Origin: Rhizomicrobium sp.
GTDB lineage: Bacteria > Pseudomonadota > Alphaproteobacteria > Micropepsales > Micropepsaceae
Assembly: GCA_037200045.1 (NCBI GenBank)
Contig: JBBCHM010000002.1
Span: forward strand, 372,001-436,000
DNA length: 64,000 nucleotides
Direction: 5' to 3'
Within the stretch, counting starts at the first letter, position 1. Each line of letters begins with the position of its first letter. Both the position numbers and the translations under genes were made by a program. Under the pieces are notes generated by a model. The model made no database searches, was not told where the DNA came from, and saw only the letters and a program-made list of their open reading frames with translations. Positions 10,201-18,889 of this stretch are shown piece after piece.

Positions 10201-13200
10201 CATAGTTGGTGTTGAAGGCGGCCAGGCCCGAGCCGTTGATGGCATAGTGGCCGACATTGCTGGTCCCGTCCGCCGCCGTGGCGAAGCCGGCCGCGCCGGA
10301 GACCACGTCCGCCAGGCCTTGGCTGCCCGCGAAGCTGCCGCTGGTGAGGGCGACGGTCCCGCTCAGCCCCGTTGGCATATCGCCATAGACGCTCTGCGCC
10401 GCGTCCGCCGTGTAGGTCAGCGTGATCGGACGCGCGGTGATGCTCAGGGCGGTGGCGTTGCCGGCAGCCTGGTCGAGAGTGACGGTGTAGTTGGTGTTGA
10501 AGGCGGTCAGGCCCGAGCCGGTGATGGCGTAGCGGCCGACATTGCTGGTCCCGTCCGCCGTCGTGGCAAAGCCGGCCGCGCCGGAGACCACGTCCGCCAG
10601 GTTTTGGCTGCCGGCATAGCTGCCGCTGGTGAGGGCGACGGTCCCGCTCAGCCCCGTTGGCATATTGCCATAGACGCTCTGCGCCGCGGCCGCCGTGTAG
10701 GTCAGCGTGATCGGGCGGGCGGTGATGCTCAGGGCGGTGGCGTTGCCGGCAGCCTGGTCGAGAGTGACGGTGTAGTTGGTGTTGAAGGCGGCCAGGCCCG
10801 AGCCGGTGATGGCATAATGGCCGACATTGCTGGTCCCGTCCGCCGCCGTGGCGAAGCCGGCCGCGCCGGAGACCACGTCCGCCAGGCCTTGGCTGCCCGC
10901 GAAGCTGCCGCTGGTGAGGGCGACGGTCCCGCTCAGCCCCGACGGTATGTCGCCATAGACGATCTGCGCCGCGTCCGCCGTGTAGGTCAGCGTGATCGGG
11001 CGGGCGGTGATCGTCAGATCCGCACCGGCATAGGTGATGGTGTAGTTCGGGTTGTTGGTGTCGGTGACGCCGCCCGCCGTGATCGCATAGCTGCCCACGC
11101 CGGTGGTGTCGCCGGCTACGGTAGCGAGCGAACCCAGAACCGCCGCGCCCGCGCCCAGGCTGGTGGTCGTGAAACTCAGCGCCGGGTTGGCGTCGCCATA
11201 GAGTTTGGTCAGCCCATCCGCCGTCACCGTGATGGGACGGGCATTGATGGTAAGGCTCCCATCGGCATAGGTGATCGCATAGTTGGACGCCGATCCGTGC
11301 GAAAAGGCCGCGTTATCGATCGAATAACCATAGCTGCCCACATTGCTCGCCGCCGTGGCGGTGCCGCTCACCAGATCGACCGACGCGATTGTGTCGCCAT
11401 TGACCAGATTGTCGCCGCTCGCCGTCCAGGTCGCCGGGTTGGCATCGCCGTAAAGCCGCGACAGGGGATCGCCGGTGATCGTCAGCGCGCGCTGGCCGAC
11501 GGTCAGCGTTCCCGGACTGCCAAGCACCAGCGCATAGCCGCCGGTGACCGCGCCGCCGCTGAGCGTGATGTCGTAGGTGTTGACATTCGCCGTCGCCGCC
11601 GCGCCCGTGGAAGAGAGTGTCGGCAGCGACGCGAAGACCGACGCCGCCGTATCGCCCAGATAGGCGCCCGCGACGCCGGCCTCCAGGCCGCTGAGACTCA
11701 GATCCGCGCTGGTGAAGGTATAGGTGTCGCCATAGGTCTTGGAGACCGGTCCGGCGGAAACCGTCACCGTCGGCTGGCTGGCGAAGACATAGCGGTTGCC
11801 CGTCTGCGTCACGGCGGTGCCGCTGTTGTTCCAGACCGCGGTATTGGCGCTGTCGAGACCGCCGAAGGTGTCGCTGCCCGGCGCGCCGGAATAGATCAGC
11901 CAGCGGCCGTCGCCGGTGAGGTCGATGGCGTCCGCGCCGGTGTTGTTGACGAAGCCGGTGCCCGCATCCAGCACCACGGCATCGCCCGAACCGCTGGCGG
12001 CGATGGTGCTGTCCAGCGTGATCGCCCCGCCGCTGACGATCTTCACCGAGGCGGCGGAAACCGGCGCGGTCACGGTGACCGGCGTCGTGCCTGTGGTCTT
12101 GACGGTCAGCCCGCCGCTCAGCGTCGCCGCCTGATCGAGCGCGAAGCTCGCGCCCGTCGCGGTGAGGGTCGTGTCCAGCCCGGAGACATAGGCCGGCGTG
12201 TCCGCCCAGCCCAGCATCGCCGCGCGGTCGGCGCCATAGGAGGCGGCATAGCTGGTGCTGGCAGTGGTGTAGGTCAGCGCATCCGGCGCGATGTCCAGCC
12301 CCGCCGTCTGCCCGCTCAGCCTGGTCAGAAGCGCCCCGCTGGTGTCGGTCAGGAGCGACAGGCTGCCCGGCCCGGACAGCGTGCCGGCGGGCAGCGCGAA
12401 ATAGTAATAGCCGTTGGCGCCGGTGCTGGCCTGGCCCTGCGACGTGCCGCCGATGGACAAGCCCACCGAACTGCCCGACGCCATGCCCGAAATCGCCTGC
12501 ACCCCATTGGGGAAGAGGGCGGTCAGGTAGGGATAGGCCCCGCTCTGCGCCGTCCAGCAAGTGACATCGCAACCCACCTGCGCAGTACCCAGCAGGCCAG
12601 GCAGCATACCGTTCTGCAGATCGGTGGTATGAAGGGGGGTGACGGTGTTAGCTTGGTTATAGCCGGCAATCGAGGTCGCGCCAATTCCATTGGCCGTGCC
12701 GGCGGTATCGGAGTCGAAAACAACCTGAACGCCATAAACGTCAGAAGGATTGGTCTCATTCACGGCGCCGATCGCGCCGCCCACGGAACCGCTGCCGCGC
12801 ACCGCGCCGATGGAAAGCGACTTACTCACGTAAAAGGTGTCATATATGCTGGGTATCAGGTCGGAGTAATAGCCGATGAGGCCGCCGGCGGCGGTGGCCC
12901 CCGTCACCGACCCCGCCGCGAATCCTCCTTCGAGATTGAAGGTGCCGCCGCCGACCAGAGAACCGATCAGGCCGCCCGCGTAATCGGCGTTCGAAACCGA
13001 ACCCAGCGCATAGGACAGCGCGATAAAACTATAGGGGTCTCCTCCGTGTTCCTCCCTGACCAGGGCGCCGACCAGGCCGCCGGCGCTGCTGCCGCTGGCG
13101 CCGTTGCCCGTGACATTGCCCGTCGCATAGGAGTTGGTGACGGTGTCAGCTTGACCCTCATACACGTAGCCTGCCCCATAAGTAGAGCCGACAAGCCCGC

Positions 13201-16200
13201 CGGCATTGAACCCGCCGCTGACATTGCCCGTCGCATGGGAACCGCTGATGGAGCTATCATACATAAAGCCGAACAGGCCGCCGGCATTGTATCCGCCACC
13301 GACATTGCCCGTCGCATAGGAGTTGGCGATCCCGTAGCCGGGGACGTAGCTGCTTACGCCGGCGAGACCGCCCACATTGCTGGAGGCGTAGCGCGCGTCG
13401 CCGACGCTCCCGGCATAGGTGACGTTGCCGGTGGCATAATCGTTGGCGAGCGTCGCCCCGCCCAAGTCAGAGCCGTCACTGGTGGCATAGCTGATTGGAT
13501 CGTGAAAGCCGGTGCCATTGGCGCCGACAAGTCCGCCCACATCGCCATAGCCCGTGACGGCCCCCAGGGCGTGGGAGTTCACGATATGCACATCATTCAA
13601 CTCCGCGTATCCCCCCACCGCCCCGACGAGACCGCCCGCGGCCAAGGCCGAGTAGTTGGGGGTGTCGTTCGCGCTCATGGAGGCGCGGGTGATCGGGACA
13701 TCGGTCCATGCGTTGTAGATATTCGCCTGGTACTCGATCAAACCGACCAGGCCGCCGACAATGACGTCGTTGCTGGTGATGGTTCCGGTGACATGCACAT
13801 TCGCGATCAGGCCGCCCTCCATGAAGCCGGCCAGGATGCCGGCTGACCCGTAATTTGGGTACCCAAGCCCTATTATGTTGGGGTCGCCATTGAACGTGGC
13901 GTTGGTGATGGCGAAATCGCGGATGGTGCCGGAGGTTGAATTGAACAATCCATCATTGTACAAAAATCCGGTGGTATTGCCCGAATAGTTGCTGGATGGG
14001 CCGTAATCGCCGTAATCGAGGGTGACGTGGTCCATGACATGGCCCAGCCCTTCAAATATGCCGCCGGACGCCAGGCCGAAATTGGAATTGTAGTAAGTCC
14101 CGCCATCAATGTCGGTGGCCATGGCGAAGGCGCCGCTGGCGCCGAAAATGGATAGGACGTAACTACCCGAAAAGTTCGCATACATGTCGTCAAACGAATA
14201 GAGCAACGTATACGGCCTGTTGCTGATAGTGAGCGTGGCGCCGTAGTTGGTGCTGCCAAAGTCGAGCGACGCGCCGTCGGCGAAGTTCAGGTTCAGGATC
14301 GACGGGCCGTAATATCCCGCCATCAGGTTGACGGCCCCCGCGCCCGTGACCGTGATCGTCTTGTTCACGTCGATGGCGCTGGCGGCGGTCAGGTTCAACG
14401 CGCCGCCCGTCAGCGAAATGCCCGCATTCACCTCGACACTGCTGCCCGCCGTCAGGTTGATGGCGCTGCCCGTGACCGTGATGGGCGCGTTGATGTCCAG
14501 CGCCTGGGCGGCGTCGAGCATCAGGTTGTTGCCGGTGAGCGTGAGCGGATCGGAGACCGTGATGCTGCCTGCGCTTTTCACATAAAGGCCGTTCGACAGG
14601 CCGGGCGATCCGTTCACCGCGAAATCGCCGCCGGCGACGAAGCCGCGAGAGGCAAGGCTGTTGATGGCGCCGGTGAGTTGGCTGTTGTTGCCGTCGGCGG
14701 CGTTGAGCAGGGCGGAATGATCCTCGCCCACTGCCGCCGAATAGGTCGTCAGACTGGTCGGCGCGATCAGCGTGTTGCCCCAGATGTCGAAGCCGGTGAC
14801 ATTGGCGCCGCTGGTCAGCGCATCCACCCGCGCGCCGTTCGCGGTGCTGACCAGAAGGGCGGAGCCGGACGCGAACGCGCCCGGCTGCGCGGCGAAATAG
14901 TAATAGCCGTTCGCGCCGGTCGAGACCTGGCCAAGGCTTTTGCCATCGGCCAGCGCCGAAACCGTGCCGGCGGCAAGCGGCGTGGCCCCGCCATCGCTAT
15001 AGGCCATGCCCGAAATCGCCTGCACGCCATTGGGGAAGAAGGTGGTCAGGTAGGGAAAGGCCCCGCTCTGCGCCGCCCAGTCCGCCGCGCCGCAAGGGAT
15101 ACTAAGACAATCGTAGCTAAGCGGCGTACCCAGGATGTCCGGCAGCGTACCGTTCTGCAGAACGGCGGTATGAAGGCCGGTGACGGTGTTGGCGAAGACA
15201 GAGCTCGGGTTGGCGACCGAGATCGCGCCAATTCCATTGGCCGTGCCGGCGGTATCGGAGTCGAAAACAGCCTGAACCCAATAACTGCCAAGCTCGGAGG
15301 TAATATTCACGGCGCCGATCGCGCCGCCCACGGAACCGCTGCCGCGCACCGCGCCGATGGAAAGCGACTGAGCCACGATGAGGCCGGGGAAAGAGGCTCC
15401 ATACAGTAGGTTGGGCTGGGCGGCGTAATAGCCAATGAGGCCGCCGGCGGCGGTGGCCCCCGTCACCGACCCCGCCGCGTATCCTTCGATGACAGCGAGG
15501 AAGCCGTTGCCGGTATCTACGCTGCCGGTCGTCATATAACCGACCAGGCCGCCCGCGTAATCGGCGTTCGAAACCGAACCCAGCGCATAGGACTGCTCGA
15601 TAAGACTTTGGCCGCTGGAATCGCCGTAGCCGTAGTCGCCCAGGACGGGGAGCGCGCGGCCGACCAGGCCGCCGGCGCCGCTGCCGCTGGCGCCGTTGCC
15701 CGTGACATTGCCCGTGGCGTAGGACGCCGCGATGATTGCCTCAGGACTACCGGCAAAAGAGCCGACAAGCCCACCGGAATTGAACCCGCCACTGACATTG
15801 CCCGTCGCATGGGAATTGGTGATGCCGCCTTCAAACAAATAGCCGACCAGGCCGCCGGCATTGTATCCGCCACCGACATTGCCCGTCGCATAGGAATTGG
15901 TGATGGGGAGAAAGGTGCTGCTTACGCCGGCGAGACCGCCCACATTGCTGGAGGCGTAGCGTGTATCGCCGGCGCTCCCGGTCCCGGCATAGGTGACATT
16001 GCCGGCGGCATAATCGTTGATGAGCGCCGCCCCGACGTTTGGCTCGCCTGGCGAATAGTTTAGCGGGGCGTATCCAAGCGAGTTGGCAGCAAGATTGATT
16101 GGATCGCCAGGGACGCCGCCATTGGCGCCGACAAGTCCGCCCACATCGCCATAGCCCGTGACGGCCCCCAGGGCGTGGGAGTTCACAATAAACACCGCGC

Positions 16201-18418
16201 CATAGGGGCCTGGATATGTGTACACCTCCCCGACCAGACCGCCCGCGGCCGCCACGCCGTAAGGGCTCGGAGCCATGGAGGAGCGGGTCATCGGCACATC
16301 GGTCCATGCGTTGTAGATCTCCCCTTCTAGCTCAATATCACCGACAAGGCCGCCGACAACGGGGTCGTTACTGGTGATGATTCCGGTGACATGCACGTTC
16401 GCGATCAGGCCGCCGAACAATGTTCCGAGCAGGATACCGCCGCCCCCGCCGGATGCGGCGCCATTGACCGTGGCGTTGGTGATGGCGAAATCGCGGATGG
16501 TACCTTGGTTGGTATTGAACAATCCGTCATTGAAGCCGAAATAGTGGTCGGACGTGCCGTAATTGAGGGTGGCGCTATCCATGACATGGCCCAGCCCTTC
16601 GAAAATGCCGCCGGGCGCCAGGCTGAAATTGGAATCCTCGTAAGTCCCGCCGTGAATGTCGGTGGCCAGGGCGAAGGCGCCGGTGGCGCCGATAGCGGAT
16701 ATGTAGTTAGCCGAAAGGTTCGAAAACATGTCGTCATACGAATAGAGCAGCCTATACGGCGTATTGTTGATGGAGAGCGTGGCGCCGTTGTTGACGGCGC
16801 CGAAGTCGATCGACGCGCCATCGGCGAAGTTCAGGTTAAGGATATTCGGCAGGAAGGACGACGAGTTATCCCCATACGAGTCGGTACCCCCATACGCCAC
16901 GAAGCTGTTCGCCGACAGGTTGACGGCCCCGGCGCCCGTGACATGGATCGTGCTGTTCACGTCAATGGCGTAGGCGGCGTTCAGGTTCAGCGCGCCGCCC
17001 GTCAGCGAAATGCCCGCGTTGACAAAGATATTGCCGGCCGCGTTCAGGTTCAGCGTGCCGTTCGCCAGGGAAATGCCGGCATTGACCTCGATGTTGCGCG
17101 CCGCGTTCAGGGTGAGGTGGGAGGCCGATGACCAGCTCACCGCGTCGTTGACGAAGATGTCGCCATTGCCGTTGGCGTTGACGGTGCCGTCGCTGCTGGC
17201 GAGCGTGATGTCGTTGCTTTCCAGCGCCGACGACAGCACCGCGCCCGTCATGTCGCCACCCGAAGCCGCGATGGTGTAATCCGCCGGGTCGATCAGCCAG
17301 GTGCCGGTGACGCCGCCCGGCGCCAGCGTGGAGACATGCGCGCTGTCGGCGACATGGACATGCGCGCCCGAGGTTTCGACCGAGCCGCCATGCCCGCCCC
17401 GCCCGCCTTCGGCCTTGATCGTGCCGCTGAGTTGCGTGGTGTTGGTGGCGATGACGCTGACAGTACCGCCCGTCTTGCCGGGCGCGGTGGCCGAGGCCGC
17501 GACCTGGCCCGACACGCTTATATTATTGCCGCGCACGGTGACCGCGCCGCCCGATCCGTCCGCGTTGGTGGCGGCGACCGCGCCCTTGACGCCGACATCG
17601 CCATTGGCGGTCAGCCAGACATGGCCGTTGATGGTCGCCGTGCCCGTGGCGCGCACCACGCCGCTGTTTCCGGCCAGGGCATAGACATTGCCGCCCGCCG
17701 CCTTCAGTTCCGCTGCCGCGGCGCTGACATCGCCGGAATTGGTGACGCTGCCGCTGCCGGCCGAAACCGCGATGCGCTGATCGCCGTTCACCGGTTGCAG
17801 CACGACCTGGTCGCCCGCCGCCAGGCCCGCCGTGCCGTTGGCGGCCTTGATGGTGCCGGTGTTGGTCACCGATCTTCCGACCAGCACCACGTCGCCATTG
17901 GCGGAGGTGATCGTGCCGCCGTTGGTGACGTTGCCATTCGACGTGCCGCTGAAGCTGAGCGCGCCGCCGGACAGGAACTGGCTGTTGGAAACGTCGCGCG
18001 TCGAGCCGACGAAACTTCCGCCGGTGACGACCTTGCCGCCTGCGCCGATGACGATGCCCTGCGGATTGATGAGATAGACCGAGCCGGTTCCCTTCAGCAG
18101 GCCGTCGATCTGCGAAAGATTGCCGCCGGTGACGCGGTTCAGCGTCGCGCCGGTGCCGTTGTTGAACTGGACGGTGTTGCCCTGCCCGATCGAGAAGTTC
18201 TGCCAGTTGACGATGGCGTGCGAACTGGTCTGGTTGACGACAAGCCCATTGGTCGCGGAGTTGATCGCGCCCTGGCCCGCCACGAAATGGCCGCCGGACG
18301 GCAACGCGCCGGCGGCAAGCACCGGCGTGCTTTCGAAGGTATTCCAGAACATGATGGAGGCGATCGATAGTCTCGCCACGCCACGTCGAAACGCCTTGCC
18401 CGGCTTGCCCAAACTCAA
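4256..18418 (-). CDS. Giant TpsA exoprotein: hemagglutinin-type TPS domain, GLUG modules, MBG repeats
   Basis: 4,720 residues, secreted by two-partner secretion through the TpsB encoded 5 bases downstream. Layout: extended signal region (1-36, ending PVLAAG); filamentous-hemagglutinin-type secretion domain (about 37-260, with NRVTGGNLSQIDGLLKG and VYLINPQGIVIGAGG); a first GLUG-rich module (about 640-1120); a second, related one (about 1490-1960); then about 28 MBG/YDG repeats (about 2220-4570; each with RPITVTADALTKTYGDANPAL-like sequence) and a short unique tail. There is no C-terminal toxin motif, so an adhesin or surface-fibre role is likelier than contact-dependent killing. Start is TTG; 18418 is the longest reading, but the TTG at 18412 has AAGGGG at ideal distance. 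An ATG at 18352 would cut the signal. Unbroken over 14 kb, hence under selection or recent. Confidence 0.9.
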   Translation of the reverse strand: MSLGKPGKAFRRGVARLSIASIMFWNTFESTPVLAAGALPSGGHFVAGQGAINSATNGLVVNQTSSHAIVNWQNFSIGQGNTVQFNNGTGATLNRVTGGNLSQIDGLLKGTGSVYLINPQGIVIGAGGKVVTGGSFVGSTRDVSNSQFLSGGALSFSGTSNGNVTNGGTITSANGDVVLVGRSVTNTGTIKAANGTAGLAAGDQVVLQPVNGDQRIAVSAGSGSVTNSGDVSAAAAELKAAGGNVYALAGNSGVVRATGTATINGHVWLTANGDVGVKGAVAATNADGSGGAVTVRGNNISVSGQVAASATAPGKTGGTVSVIATNTTQLSGTIKAEGGRGGHGGSVETSGAHVHVADSAHVSTLAPGGVTGTWLIDPADYTIAASGGDMTGAVLSSALESNDITLASSDGTVNANGNGDIFVNDAVSWSSASHLTLNAARNIEVNAGISLANGTLNLNAAGNIFVNAGISLTGGALNLNAAYAIDVNSTIHVTGAGAVNLSANSFVAYGGTDSYGDNSSSFLPNILNLNFADGASIDFGAVNNGATLSINNTPYRLLYSYDDMFSNLSANYISAIGATGAFALATDIHGGTYEDSNFSLAPGGIFEGLGHVMDSATLNYGTSDHYFGFNDGLFNTNQGTIRDFAITNATVNGAASGGGGGILLGTLFGGLIANVHVTGIITSNDPVVGGLVGDIELEGEIYNAWTDVPMTRSSMAPSPYGVAAAGGLVGEVYTYPGPYGAVFIVNSHALGAVTGYGDVGGLVGANGGVPGDPINLAANSLGYAPLNYSPGEPNVGAALINDYAAGNVTYAGTGSAGDTRYASSNVGGLAGVSSTFLPITNSYATGNVGGGYNAGGLVGYLFEGGITNSHATGNVSGGFNSGGLVGSFAGSPEAIIAASYATGNVTGNGASGSGAGGLVGRALPVLGDYGYGDSSGQSLIEQSYALGSVSNADYAGGLVGYMTTGSVDTGNGFLAVIEGYAAGSVTGATAAGGLIGYYAAQPNLLYGASFPGLIVAQSLSIGAVRGSGSVGGAIGAVNITSELGSYWVQAVFDSDTAGTANGIGAISVANPSSVFANTVTGLHTAVLQNGTLPDILGTPLSYDCLSIPCGAADWAAQSGAFPYLTTFFPNGVQAISGMAYSDGGATPLAAGTVSALADGKSLGQVSTGANGYYYFAAQPGAFASGSALLVSTANGARVDALTSGANVTGFDIWGNTLIAPTSLTTYSAAVGEDHSALLNAADGNNSQLTGAINSLASRGFVAGGDFAVNGSPGLSNGLYVKSAGSITVSDPLTLTGNNLMLDAAQALDINAPITVTGSAINLTAGSSVEVNAGISLTGGALNLTAASAIDVNKTITVTGAGAVNLMAGYYGPSILNLNFADGASLDFGSTNYGATLTISNRPYTLLYSFDDMYANFSGSYVLSIFGASGAFAMATDIDGGTYYNSNFGLASGGIFEGLGHVMDHVTLDYGDYGPSSNYSGNTTGFLYNDGLFNSTSGTIRDFAITNATFNGDPNIIGLGYPNYGSAGILAGFMEGGLIANVHVTGTITSNDVIVGGLVGLIEYQANIYNAWTDVPITRASMSANDTPNYSALAAGGLVGAVGGYAELNDVHIVNSHALGAVTGYGDVGGLVGANGTGFHDPISYATSDGSDLGGATLANDYATGNVTYAGSVGDARYASSNVGGLAGVSSYVPGYGIANSYATGNVGGGYNAGGLFGFMYDSSISGSHATGNVSGGFNAGGLVGSTYGAGYVYEGQADTVTNSYATGNVTGNGASGSSAGGLVGALVREEHGGDPYSFIALSYALGSVSNADYAGGLIGSLVGGGTFNLEGGFAAGSVTGATAAGGLIGYYSDLIPSIYDTFYVSKSLSIGAVRGSGSVGGAIGAVNETNPSDVYGVQVVFDSDTAGTANGIGATSIAGYNQANTVTPLHTTDLQNGMLPGLLGTAQVGCDVTCWTAQSGAYPYLTALFPNGVQAISGMASGSSVGLSIGGTSQGQASTGANGYYYFALPAGTLSGPGSLSLLTDTSGALLTRLSGQTAGLDIAPDALTYTTASTSYAASYGADRAAMLGWADTPAYVSGLDTTLTATGASFALDQAATLSGGLTVKTTGTTPVTVTAPVSAASVKIVSGGAITLDSTIAASGSGDAVVLDAGTGFVNNTGADAIDLTGDGRWLIYSGAPGSDTFGGLDSANTAVWNNSGTAVTQTGNRYVFASQPTVTVSAGPVSKTYGDTYTFTSADLSLSGLEAGVAGAYLGDTAASVFASLPTLSSTGAAATANVNTYDITLSGGAVTGGYALVLGSPGTLTVGQRALTITGDPLSRLYGDANPATWTASGDNLVNGDTIASVDLVSGTATAASNVGSYGYSIDNAAFSHGSASNYAITYADGSLTINARPITVTADGLTKLYGDANPALSFTTTSLGAGAAVLGSLATVAGDTTGVGSYAITAGGVTDTNNPNYTITYAGADLTITARPITLTYTADAAQIVYGDIPSGLSGTVALTSGSFAGSQGLADVVSGAAGFATAADGTSNVGHYAITGSGLAAFNTNYTVTLDQAAGNATALSITARPITLTYTAAAAQSVYGNMPTGLSGTVALTSGSYAGSQNLADVVSGAAGFATTADGTSNVGRYAITGSGLTAFNTNYTVTLDQAAGNATALSITARPITLTYTADAAQSVYGDMPTGLSGTVALTSGSFAGSQGLADVVSGAAGFATAADGTSNVGHYAINGSGLAAFNTNYAVTLDQAAGNATALSITARPITLTYTADAAQSVYGDMPSGLSGTVALTSGSYAGSQSLTDVVSGAAGFATTADGTSNVGRYAITGSGLAAFNTNYAVTLDQAAGNATALSITARPITVSYTADAAQSVYGDTPSGLTGSYALTSGSFAGSQNLADVVSGAAGFATTADGTSNVGHYAINGSGLAAFNTNYAVTLDQAAGNATALSITARPITLTYTADAAQSVYGDMPSGLSGTVALTSGSYAGSQSLTDVVSGAAGFATTADGTSNVGRYAITGSGLAAFNTNYAVTLDQAAGNATALSITARPITVTADSGQSMVYGDTVPALTYTVGGLVNDDSLSGALVTSATSTSNVGSYDITQGSLTASTNYTITSYTGANLAVTARPITVTADSGQSMVYGDTVPALTYTVGGLVNGDTLSGALATSATSTSNVGSYGIAQGSLASGNYTITSYTGADLAVTARPITVTYSADAASSVYGDVIGSLTGSSAITGGSLVNGDSLGGAAGFATLADGTSAVGTYGITGSGLTASGNYSLTSAQAAGNSTALQITARPITVTANALSRSYGAANPALTFTTTSLGAGAAVLGSLGTAAGDTTDVGTYAITQGGVTDANNPNYTITYAGADLTITARPITVTADALTKAYGDANPVLTFRTSDLGAGAALQGSLETVAGNTTGVGAYAITRGDVTNANNPNYDITYVGNDLTIGARAITVTANTLTRTYGDANPALTFTTSDLGFGEAVTGSLATSAGNTSGVGSYGIAQGSVTNANNPNYTITYVGNDLTIGARAITVTADALTRIYGDANPALTFTTSDLGFGDAVTGSLATSAGNTSGVGSYSIAQGSVTSLNNPNYTISYIGNDLTIAPRAITVTADALTRTYGDATPALTFTTSDLGFGAAVQGLLATSADNTSNVGSYGITQGSVTSLNNPNYTISYIGNSLAITPRAITVTADALTRTYGDANPTLSFTTSSLGYGAAVQGSLDTSADNTSGIGSYAIAQGTVTNANNRNYDITYAGSELTITARPITITADDRTKIYGDGNPALTETVGGMGLVNGDTLAGSLATSVDGATGVGAYAITQGTLAASSNYTVVGFTPGTLSVTARPITITADDKSRTYGDANPTLTETIGGMGLVNGDTLTGSLATTADNTSGVGDYAITQGSQRASANYDVTFVDGLLSIGQRALTITGDPLTRLYGDANPSTWTATGDDLVNGDTISSVDLVSSTATATSNVGNGYSYSMDNAAFSHGSASNYAITYVDGGLTINARPITVTANTQTKTYGDTNPALTFTTTSLGAGAAVLGSLGTAAGNSSDVGSYGITQGSVTSANNANYTISYIGNDLAITPRAITVTADALTRAYGDANPVLTFRTSDLGAGVAVQGSLDTAAGSSSDVGSYGITQGSITNANNSNYAISYIGNDLAITPRAITVTANSQTKTYGDTNPALTFTTSDLGAGAAVLGALDTAAGNSSDVGSYRITQGSVTNANNGNYDITYVGANLDINIRPIIVTADALTKTYGDANPVLTFTTSGLGYGAAVQGSLDTTADHTTGVGAYGITQGSVTNANNNNYAITYVGNDLTITARPITVTADALTRSYGDANPALTFTTSDLGAGVAVQGSLDTAAGNSTGVGAYAITQGDVTNANNPNYIISYVGSDLTIAPRPVTVTADALTRIYGDANPALAYTVSNGNLVNGDLFSGALGTAADATSNVGFYAITQGTLAASPNYTLTYVPGTLAVTARPLTVTAEDASRVYGGANPAFTYTIGGDGLVNGDTLSGALATVADSHADVGRYAITQGTLAASANYALAYVPGTLAITPAALTIQADDISAPTLATARATATYLGRVAGDDSSVVMGLQFGFFPITGDPRDYDIVPFGASAQNYDISYLPGLLTLAAQPPSVFTAPIILKGGLGALPMVVVTTGDAAFTFSDVATAAIDDSTDMVLFGTALPGRIGDFSQIMIPDYSNATDDGDRLVTQ
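4700..11760 (-). repeat. Array of about 28 MBG/YDG-domain repeats inside tpsA
   Basis: Counting the opening motif (aromatic or aliphatic run, RPIT or RAIT, then YGD or a close variant) gives about 28 units of roughly 75-95 residues. Several subtypes alternate: TADALTKTYGDANPAL with SVTNANNPNY, TADSGQSMVYGDTVPAL, QRALTITGDPLSRLYGDANP, and the 95-residue TADAAQSVYGDMPSGL type. A final degenerate unit near 4700 lacks YGD. Subtypes recur in blocks, suggesting duplication of groups of units as well as single units. Confidence 0.85.
9297..11006. repeat. Six tandem 285-bp repeats in tpsA
   Basis: The phrase CAGGGCGGTGGCGTTGCCGG recurs at 9305, 9590, 9875, 10160, 10445 and 10730, an exact 285-bp period equal to 95 codons. 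Units are nearly identical at the DNA level, differing by scattered substitutions; some differ as alternating blocks (for example the first and third units against the second and fourth). Such identity implies recent unequal crossing-over or gene conversion, and the copy number is likely to vary between strains or assemblies. Confidence 0.93.
12500..17100 (-). repeat. Two related GLUG-rich modules in tpsA
   Basis: Two stretches, about 12500-14450 and 15000-17100, encode the same succession: an opening helix-forming region with LNLNFADGAS, then FEGLGHVMD, IRDFAITNAT, several GLUG motifs (NSYATGNVGGGYNAGGL and variants), SLSIGAVRGSGSVGGAIGAVN and NGVQAISGMA. DNA similarity is patchy, high over GLUG units and low between them. 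This is a segmental duplication of roughly 2 kb within the gene, older than the 285-bp repeats. Confidence 0.8.
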
Positions 18419-18889
18419 CCCCTTACCCGCACAAGCCCGCCGATCAGATCTCCTGGCATTTAAGGCTCTGCTACCGTTCCGTCAGTTTTCTCATATACGA
18501 GAAATCTGCGCAAATAGGATTTTCCCTTTTCGACGGTCGCGGCCGGAGCAGCTCGTGTCGAAACACGGCTCGGCCGCATCGTCGATTCCGGTCGGGCGAT
18601 GCCGTGCGTTTTGCCGCGCACTCGAAACTGCCCGGTCCGTCCGCCGACGCTCCCTCTGGAAAAAACACTCCATATTACCCGCGAGAGTTTTCCGGGCGCG
18701 ATGGCCAACTTTGGTAGAAATTTTCCGCGCGTGATCGTTCGCACGGCGACGGCGACGCCAAGCCTCTGCAAACATTAAATTTCCGGGCCGGCGCGCCGTG
18801 TTTCCCCGGTCGCCAATCGTCAGTATGATGTCCCTATGACGAATGCGTGTGCCGGTCGGCGATCAGGAGATTCGGGGCCCCGTATATAG
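18419..18889. other. Intergenic region between tpsA and the HTH regulator
   Basis: 470 bases between divergent genes. No credible coding frame. It must hold the tpsA promoter and 5' leader; an AAGGGG Shine-Dalgarno lies at 18419-18424 just before the TTG start. The regulator transcribed in the other direction begins with GTG at 18890. I see no convincing -35/-10 pair or operator palindrome. Confidence 0.5.

Noticed and set aside
12000-12200. Possible C-terminal CDI-type toxin in the TpsA region
   Set aside because: The chain continues into MBG repeats and its tail has no VENN-like motif or toxin domain, and no immunity gene follows; the next gene is tpsB.
6959-13846. Long plus-strand frames (up to about 1,200 codons) opposite tpsA
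   Set aside because: They mirror the repeat period of tpsA and consist of low-complexity Arg/Gly/Ala/Asp peptides; codon structure and domains support only the minus strand.
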